NCBI GenBank assembly: GCA_964475135.1
Contig: CAYYWL010000030.1
Location: 1-19,168, forward strand
DNA length: 19,168 bases
From: TMED14 sp964475135
Lineage (GTDB): Bacteria; Bacteroidota; Bacteroidia; Flavobacteriales; Schleiferiaceae
Direction of reading: 5' to 3'
The position numbers and the translations under genes were made by a program. The notes under the pieces were generated by a model, which worked only from the letters and a program-made list of their open reading frames with translations, searched no databases and was not told where the DNA came from. Within the stretch, counting starts at the first letter, position 1, and each line of letters opens with the position of its first letter. Shown piece by piece: positions 14,648 to 19,168 of the stretch.

Positions 14648-15633
14648 GGCGCGCGGGCCGTGCCCTTTTAGTGCTCTGGGGCGTCGCGACCCTGGTGTTT
14701 TTTCTCTTTCACACCGTCGGAGGCGATCCCGCCCGCATGATGCTCGGCCAAGTAGAGGACGAGCAGGCGCTAGCCGCCGTGCGCGCCGCCTATGGCCTTG
14801 ACCAGCCGCTTCTCGTGCAGTATGCCCGCTACCTAGGGGGGCTTTCGCCCGTTCGCCCCGTGGACGGCACGTGGGGCCTTTACTGGCCCGACCTTCAGAC
14901 CTCGTACCAACAGCGCGGAGTCGCCGTGAGCGCCCTCATCGGCCAAACCCTGCCCAATACCGCATTGCTTGCCTTCATTTCGCTCGGAACCGCCGTCCTC
15001 ATCGGGGTTCCGCTCGGACTTTATTCGGCGCTGCGCGCCGGTTCCGCCGCAGACCGCGCCATAACTGTTTTAAGCACCGTCGGAATGGCCACGCCCTCAT
15101 TCTTTTCAGCCATCGTCGTCGCCTGGCTCTTTGCCTATGTGCTGCACGATTGGACCGGACTGCCGCTCACCGGAAGCCTTCGCGAACTCGACGACTACGG
15201 CAACGCCGTGCGCTGGGAATGGTCCCATCTCATTCTGCCCGCCCTCACATTGGCCGTGCGACCCGTCGGAGTCATCGCCCAGATGATGCGCTCGTCCGCC
15301 CTCGAAATCCTCAACCTCGACTACGTGCGCACTGCCTACGCCAAAGGTCTCACCACCAGCCAAGTGCTTCGCCGCCACGTGCTGCGCAATGCCCTCAACC
15401 CCCTAATCACCACCATCTCGGGCTGGTTCGCAAGCCTCTTGGCCGGAGCCGTCTTTGTCGAAACTGTCTTCGGCTGGCGCGGAGCCGGTAAACTCATGGT
15501 CGACGCCCTCGAAGGCCGCGACTTTCCCGTCGTTATGGGCAGCATCCTCGCCCTGTCCCTGATCTTCGTCCTTCTTCAAGCCCTCGTCGACTGGCTTTAC
15601 GGGGTGGTGGATCCCCGCGTCAAGGCCTCATAG
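14644..15633 (+). CDS. ABC transporter permease, DppB/OppB type
   Basis: Inner-membrane permease of the binding-protein-dependent peptide/nickel ABC family, 329 residues. The N-terminus RRAGRALLVLWGVATLVFFLFHTVGGDPAR is typical of DppB, with a first helix followed by the periplasmic GDPAR segment and the LGL-like region AAYGLDQPLLVQY. The EAA loop is clear: YVRTAYAKGLTTSQVLRRHVLRNALNP, then FVETVFGWRGAGKLMVDAL and the C-terminal VDWLYGVVDPRVK. The real start is the ATG at 14644, which overlaps the DoxX stop; the frame opens earlier but that part lies inside the DoxX gene. No DppC-type partner, ATPase or binding protein is adjacent, so the rest of the transporter must be encoded elsewhere. The substrate cannot be named. 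Confidence 0.92.
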   Translation: MRRAGRALLVLWGVATLVFFLFHTVGGDPARMMLGQVEDEQALAAVRAAYGLDQPLLVQYARYLGGLSPVRPVDGTWGLYWPDLQTSYQQRGVAVSALIGQTLPNTALLAFISLGTAVLIGVPLGLYSALRAGSAADRAITVLSTVGMATPSFFSAIVVAWLFAYVLHDWTGLPLTGSLRELDDYGNAVRWEWSHLILPALTLAVRPVGVIAQMMRSSALEILNLDYVRTAYAKGLTTSQVLRRHVLRNALNPLITTISGWFASLLAGAVFVETVFGWRGAGKLMVDALEGRDFPVVMGSILALSLIFVLLQALVDWLYGVVDPRVKAS

Positions 15634-15664
15634 CCTCAGCAAACGCAGAGAAAAGCATCCGCGC

Positions 15665-15685
15665 ATCCGGTTATAACCGGATTTT
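15665..15685 (+). terminator. Perfect 18-bp palindrome with T-tail after the ABC permease
   Basis: ATCCGGTTATAACCGGAT (15665-15682) is a perfect palindrome followed by TTT, then ACTTTTTC. As RNA it can fold into a 7-bp stem with a TATA loop and a U-rich tail, so it is a plausible intrinsic terminator for the DUF1599-DoxX-permease run. It shares the 13-mer TATAACCGGATTT with the gap upstream of comEC. Confidence 0.55.
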
Positions 15686-15764
15686 ACTTTTTCTCTACAC
15701 GCTCAAACCAGAAACCAGTAGCTAGAAACATCCCGAGCGCCTTAGGCGCGTACGGCCAAAAGCC

Positions 15765-15781
15765 AACCTCGCTAACCTCGC
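15765..15781 (+). repeat. Direct repeat AACCTCGC upstream of the tpiA -7 element
   Basis: AACCTCGC at 15765-15772 and 15774-15781, a 9-bp period. The second copy ends 7 bp before the -7 element. No TTG was found at the usual -33 distance, so this may be an activator site that replaces it (inference). Confidence 0.35.
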
Positions 15782-15788
15782 AAAAGGC

Positions 15789-15796
15789 TACCTTTG
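15789..15796 (+). promoter_or_regulatory. -7 element TACCTTTG of the tpiA-prmA promoter
   Basis: Perfect match to the Bacteroidota -7 consensus TAnnTTTG, 19 nt before the tpiA ATG. The rest of the 182-bp gap (15634-15815) holds the palindrome at 15665, a small GCGCC-TTA-GGCGC hairpin (15737-15749) and the AACCTCGC repeat; no gene is seen there. Confidence 0.55.
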
Positions 15797-15815
15797 CCCC
15801 ATAATTCCCCCTACC

Positions 15816-16577
15816 ATGAAAATTCTCGCCGGAAACTGGAAAATGAACACCACCTTCGAAGAAGGCTACAACCTTATCGAAGCACTCAAAACTGAATTGA
15901 GTCCCGAGCGACTTGGGGATGTGGTGGTGGTCTTGGCTCCGCCCGTAGTGCAGTTGACGCAAGCCATTGACCTGCTCATCGACTACCCCGAGATGGCCGT
16001 GGCGGCTCAGAACGGGCACGCCAAAGATTCCGGAGCCTACACCGGCGAAGTAAGCATGGCCCAACTCGCCGACGCGGGCGCGGACGCCGTGCTGATCGGC
16101 CACAGCGAACGCCGTCAGTACTTCGGTGAGACCGACCAAGACGTCAACGCTAAAGTGCATGCGGCGCTGAACCACGAACTGCGTCCGATTGTATGCATTG
16201 GTGAAGTGCTTGCAGAGCGCAAGAGCGGCGACCATTTGGCGATTGTAGAGAAGCAACTCCGCGCAGCCGTAGCGGGCGTAACCCCCGACCTGGCTGAAAA
16301 CCTGGTACTGGCCTATGAGCCCGTGTGGGCCATCGGAACCGGCGAAACCGCCACTGCTGCCCAAGCGCAAGAAATGCACGCCCACCTTCGCGGGGTGCTT
16401 CGCGAACTCTACGGTGATCTCGCCAACCACCTGCCGATTTTGTATGGAGGCTCGTGCAAACCCAGCAACGGCGCTGAGATTTTTGCGCAACCTGATGTGA
16501 ACGGAGGACTCATCGGCGGGGCGTCGCTGGTAGCCGCGGACTTCATCGCGCTGGTCGACCAGCTTCAGAAGGCCTAA
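15816..16577 (+). CDS. tpiA: Triosephosphate isomerase
   Basis: Glycolytic TIM-barrel enzyme interconverting dihydroxyacetone phosphate and glyceraldehyde 3-phosphate; 253 residues, the normal length. Catalytic residues are all present: N7 and K9 in AGNWKMN, H96 in IGHSERR, and E168 in AYEPVWAIGTG, followed by the phosphate-gripping loop region and YGGSC. The ATG at 15816 begins exactly at the conserved N-terminus. Its stop and the prmA start share one base (TAATG), so the two genes form a coupled operon. A good -7 element lies directly upstream. Confidence 0.97.
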   Translation: MKILAGNWKMNTTFEEGYNLIEALKTELSPERLGDVVVVLAPPVVQLTQAIDLLIDYPEMAVAAQNGHAKDSGAYTGEVSMAQLADAGADAVLIGHSERRQYFGETDQDVNAKVHAALNHELRPIVCIGEVLAERKSGDHLAIVEKQLRAAVAGVTPDLAENLVLAYEPVWAIGTGETATAAQAQEMHAHLRGVLRELYGDLANHLPILYGGSCKPSNGAEIFAQPDVNGGLIGGASLVAADFIALVDQLQKA

Positions 16578-17416
16578 TGGACTACGTCGAACTTCGGATT
16601 TCGGCGAGCGACCCTGCGGCCCTCGAGCTGCTGTATGTGGATCTTGAGGACATGCCGGTCGAGGCGGTTGAGCAGGACGGCAATGACCTATTGGCGTACA
16701 TTCCTGTTGACCAATGGACGGGCGAAGTCGCCTTTCCGCTGGCCGCTTCGGTGGCCGAGCTCAAATGGACGCACCGCCACATCGCGCACCAAAACTGGAA
16801 CGCAGTGTGGGAATCGTCCTTTGATCCACTATCCATTGGAAGCGAGCTGCTTATCTACGCGCCCTTTCACCAAAACATCAACCCTGCTGACTACCGCTAC
16901 GCGGTGCAAATGATTCCGAAAATGGCTTTTGGAACGGGGCACCACCCGACGACCTACCTCATGCTCGAGCGTGTCCTCGAGGCCGACCTCAAAGGGGCAC
17001 AGGTTCTTGACATGGGATGCGGAACCGCGGTCCTTGCCATCGTCGCGCTCATGCACGGCGCAGCTCAGGGCGTTGGAATCGAAATTGAGCCCTACGCGGC
17101 CGACAACGCCCGCGAGCTGACTGAGCTCCACGGAATGGCGGACCAACTCGACATTCGCACTGGAGACACCACCCAACTGGCGGACCACGAGAAGTTTGAC
17201 GTGGTCTATGCCAACATCCACCGCAACGTGCTTTTGGCCGACATGCCGCGCTACGCCAAAGCGCTCAAGTCGAGAGGTCGCCTGCACCTCAGCGGATTTT
17301 ACCGCGCGGATGCTGCCGCAATTCGCGCGGCTGCAGAGGCAGCCGGACTTGCCTTTGTTGCTCAGTTCGAGCGCGAGGCATGGGTGGCGATGACTGTGGA
17401 AAAACCGGTGAATTAA
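16577..17416 (+). CDS. prmA: Ribosomal protein L11 methyltransferase PrmA
   Basis: SAM-dependent methyltransferase that modifies ribosomal protein L11; 279 residues, cytoplasmic. It carries the family motif AFGTGHHPTT (117-126), SAM-binding motif I DMGCGTAVLAI (145-155), the acidic motif II GIEIEPYAADNA, and VYANIHRNVLL in place of the usual ANINRNxLL. The N-terminal substrate-recognition region begins with DYVELRISA. Overlap with the tpiA stop indicates coupled translation; tpiA-prmA adjacency is familiar from Bacteroidota genomes. I see no inconsistency with full function. Confidence 0.93.
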   Translation: MDYVELRISASDPAALELLYVDLEDMPVEAVEQDGNDLLAYIPVDQWTGEVAFPLAASVAELKWTHRHIAHQNWNAVWESSFDPLSIGSELLIYAPFHQNINPADYRYAVQMIPKMAFGTGHHPTTYLMLERVLEADLKGAQVLDMGCGTAVLAIVALMHGAAQGVGIEIEPYAADNARELTELHGMADQLDIRTGDTTQLADHEKFDVVYANIHRNVLLADMPRYAKALKSRGRLHLSGFYRADAAAIRAAAEAAGLAFVAQFEREAWVAMTVEKPVN

Positions 17417-17471
17417 GTCCCGAAGGCCCGTGGCGCGGCGCGTCTTTTGCGCTGTAGCTTGCGTGCAACCT

Positions 17472-19168
17472 GTGAAACGTCTCACAACCCTTTTCGCCCT
17501 GCTGCTGTGCACGGTACTGCCCGCGCAGACCGTGCGCAGCCTTGGCGTGTCCGACGAGGACTTCTGGAAGGATTTTAGTAAGCTCTATACCGAATTCCAC
17601 GGCAAAAAGGCTGCGGATGAGACGCTTTTGGCCTTTAAACCCATTTACGACGACCCCAACTGGTCCAACCGTGCGGACTTTCAGGCTTTGGCGCGCGAAA
17701 TGCTCCGCAAGCGCATGGTCGAAGCCCAGTCGTGGTCTGAGGCCGTGCAGCTCGCGCAGCATTGGTACAGTTCTGCAAGCGAAGCAACGCAAGCGCGCTG
17801 GTGGCGCGAGACCAACGAACTCGTCAAGCGCAGCAGCCGTCAGGCTTTGGCCGAATACGTCCACACTTCAGCGGGGGCGGCCACTGGATTTTCGGCGTCC
17901 AATGGACGCTTTCGGCTCTTTGAAGAAGGTCCGCTGCGCTGGGAACTTGACTTTGGCGACGCGGTACTCGACGAAGAAGGGCCTTCGACGCGCTACCGCA
18001 TTGAGGGCGCGGTGCTCAAGGGCTTTTTTAAAAACGACTCCACCCAAATTGACAGCGTAAGTGGCTGGTACGACCCGCGCGCCGCCACGCTCCAAGCCGA
18101 ATCGGGCCGTGTGGATTGGGCACGCGCGGGCTACGGCTACGGAGAGGTCTACAACCAACTTGGCGACTTCAACCTCAACCTCAAGAACACGGGGTTTGTA
18201 GTGGACAGCGCGGTGCTGCACAGCTTGTACTACGTGAATGTTCCGCTCGATGGCCGGTTTGAAGAGCGCATGGGCACGCGCACGACCCCTGAAAACGCCG
18301 TCTACCCGAGGTTTGAGGCCTACGCCACCGACCTCGAAATCCCCAACTTTTTTGAGGACGTGACCTACCGGGGCGGATTTTCGCTGGTCGGAGCCAATTT
18401 TTTTGCCTCGGGCGCCAACGGAAGCAAGGCGGTGTTTGACTTCATTCGCGACTCCGCGGTGGCGGCACAGATCCGGGCCGACCGATTCGTCATTCGACCG
18501 GACGGCTTGGCATCCAAGGTGACGGGGTTCTCGCTCCGCTTGGGCGAACAGGATTCGCTGCACCACGCCAAAGTTGAAGTGAAGTACCGCCCCGACACGC
18601 GCGAACTTCAGGTCTTTCGCCCCGACGAGGGCTTGGCACTAAAGCCGTTTACCGACAGCTACCACAACGTGACGGTGGACCTCGACCAGCTGCGGTGGAC
18701 CACAAGCGAACCCAATGTGTTTGTGGGCGGAATCAACATGGGTAGTGGCGCCCCCATGACCCTTGAGAGCGACCAGTACTACCGCAACAACCGCTACGCG
18801 GCGCTGCAGGGATTTGAACGCGAAAATCCGCTCGTGCTGCTTGACGCGATTGGCCAAATGGCTCCGGGGTCGCGCATGACCATCAAAGACGTGGCGATCG
18901 GAATGAATATGCCGGTGGATCCTTGCGAACGCCTCATGATGGAGTACCACCTTCAGGGCTTCGTGCGCTACCATACTGACGACCGGACCCTTGAAATCCT
19001 CCCGAAAACCGGAGAATACGTTCTGAACCACCGCAAAAAGCGCGACTACGACGTCATTCGCTTTGAGTCCGTGGTTCCAGACGGCATGAACGCCCAGCTC
19101 AACCTGCTCAATTTTGACCTCGAGGTCGTCGGGGTTGACCGCATTTGGCTCAGCGACTCCCAAAAAGT
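17472..19168 (+). CDS. Large secreted protein of unknown function (C-terminus beyond window)
   Basis: The frame is open from the GTG at 17472 to the right edge (565 codons visible). It starts with a signal peptide, MKRLTTLFALLLCTVLPAQ; an in-frame GTG at 17463 would add three residues ahead of it. The first 130 residues are helical in character and rich in Glu, Arg and Trp. After about residue 135 the sequence alternates short polar and hydrophobic stretches that look beta-strand rich (for example GRFRLFEEGPLRWELDFGD and FFEDVTYRGGFSLVGANFFA). Apart from the signal peptide no membrane helix is visible, and cysteines are very rare. I do not recognise the family. It is exported and probably periplasmic or outer-membrane associated. 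The 55-bp gap after prmA holds no clear terminator and only weak promoter candidates (TAGCTTGC at 17455-17462). Confidence 0.8.
   Translation, partial: MKRLTTLFALLLCTVLPAQTVRSLGVSDEDFWKDFSKLYTEFHGKKAADETLLAFKPIYDDPNWSNRADFQALAREMLRKRMVEAQSWSEAVQLAQHWYSSASEATQARWWRETNELVKRSSRQALAEYVHTSAGAATGFSASNGRFRLFEEGPLRWELDFGDAVLDEEGPSTRYRIEGAVLKGFFKNDSTQIDSVSGWYDPRAATLQAESGRVDWARAGYGYGEVYNQLGDFNLNLKNTGFVVDSAVLHSLYYVNVPLDGRFEERMGTRTTPENAVYPRFEAYATDLEIPNFFEDVTYRGGFSLVGANFFASGANGSKAVFDFIRDSAVAAQIRADRFVIRPDGLASKVTGFSLRLGEQDSLHHAKVEVKYRPDTRELQVFRPDEGLALKPFTDSYHNVTVDLDQLRWTTSEPNVFVGGINMGSGAPMTLESDQYYRNNRYAALQGFERENPLVLLDAIGQMAPGSRMTIKDVAIGMNMPVDPCERLMMEYHLQGFVRYHTDDRTLEILPKTGEYVLNHRKKRDYDVIRFESVVPDGMNAQLNLLNFDLEVVGVDRIWLSDSQK

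Noticed and set aside
15684..16490. 268-codon frame on the minus strand over tpiA
   Set aside because: Antisense to tpiA, which has every catalytic residue; the frame merely runs through the intergenic gap.
17417..17471. Possible promoter or hairpin in the gap after prmA
   Set aside because: TAGCTTGC and TTGC-GT-GCAA are present, but no -33 TTG at proper spacing and no stable stem were found.
1..19168. tRNA or rRNA genes, CRISPR arrays, transposases, prophage genes
   Set aside because: Looked for on both strands; no cloverleaf, regular spaced repeat or mobile-element protein was seen.

Overview
The window looks like part of a chromosome from a GC-rich member of the Bacteroidota (about 60% GC by eye). 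The lineage is inferred from four things: TAnnTTTG-type -7 promoter elements just upstream of several genes, a dipeptidyl-peptidase IV (S9B) gene beside a POT peptide transporter, lipid A synthesis by LpxB, and a DUF1599 / DoxX-fusion / ABC permease / tpiA / prmA order that I recall from Flavobacteriales-type genomes. No rRNA, tRNA, CRISPR array, insertion sequence or phage gene was seen.

Layout. 1-3612 (minus): a POT di/tripeptide transporter cut by the left edge, preceded by a secreted DPP4-like peptidase, together a peptide-scavenging pair. 3638-5568 (plus): a GlcD/Dld-type FAD-linked 2-hydroxyacid dehydrogenase, then a complete YefM-YoeB toxin-antitoxin module with its own operator-like palindromes. 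5562-6783 (minus): a YugP-like membrane zinc peptidase and a PAT-like GNAT acetyltransferase, one base apart. 6865-10185 (plus): surE, a small three-helix membrane protein, lpxB and a secreted SpoIID/LytB-domain protein, all joined by 4-10 base overlaps, so a translationally coupled envelope operon. 10315-11952 (plus): a short ComEC/Rec2-type DNA uptake channel, overlapping tail-to-tail with folP (minus, 11942-12781). 12793-15633 (plus): a DUF1599 (Nmad1) protein built from two repeats, a 37-residue membrane microprotein, a DoxX-type membrane protein with a periplasmic thioredoxin-like tail, and a DppB-like ABC permease. 15816-17416 (plus): tpiA and prmA, overlapping by one base. 17472 to the right edge: the N-terminal part of a large, unrecognised secreted protein.

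Most of the window is housekeeping and conserved Bacteroidota biology. The less ordinary signals are: (i) strong enrichment of the 7-mer CGGAACC/GGTTCCG on both strands in coding DNA; (ii) an ATCCGGTTA/TAACCGGAT palindrome family in two separate intergenic gaps; (iii) a YefM-type operator with TGTACA-like boxes 12 bp apart; (iv) a symmetric palindrome between folP and the DUF1599 gene in which the two -7 elements mirror each other; (v) the unannotated 37-aa microprotein; (vi) a ComEC without a metallo-beta-lactamase domain and with an AT-rich patch near its 3' end. No clearly new multi-gene system was found. All counts and motif calls were made by eye.
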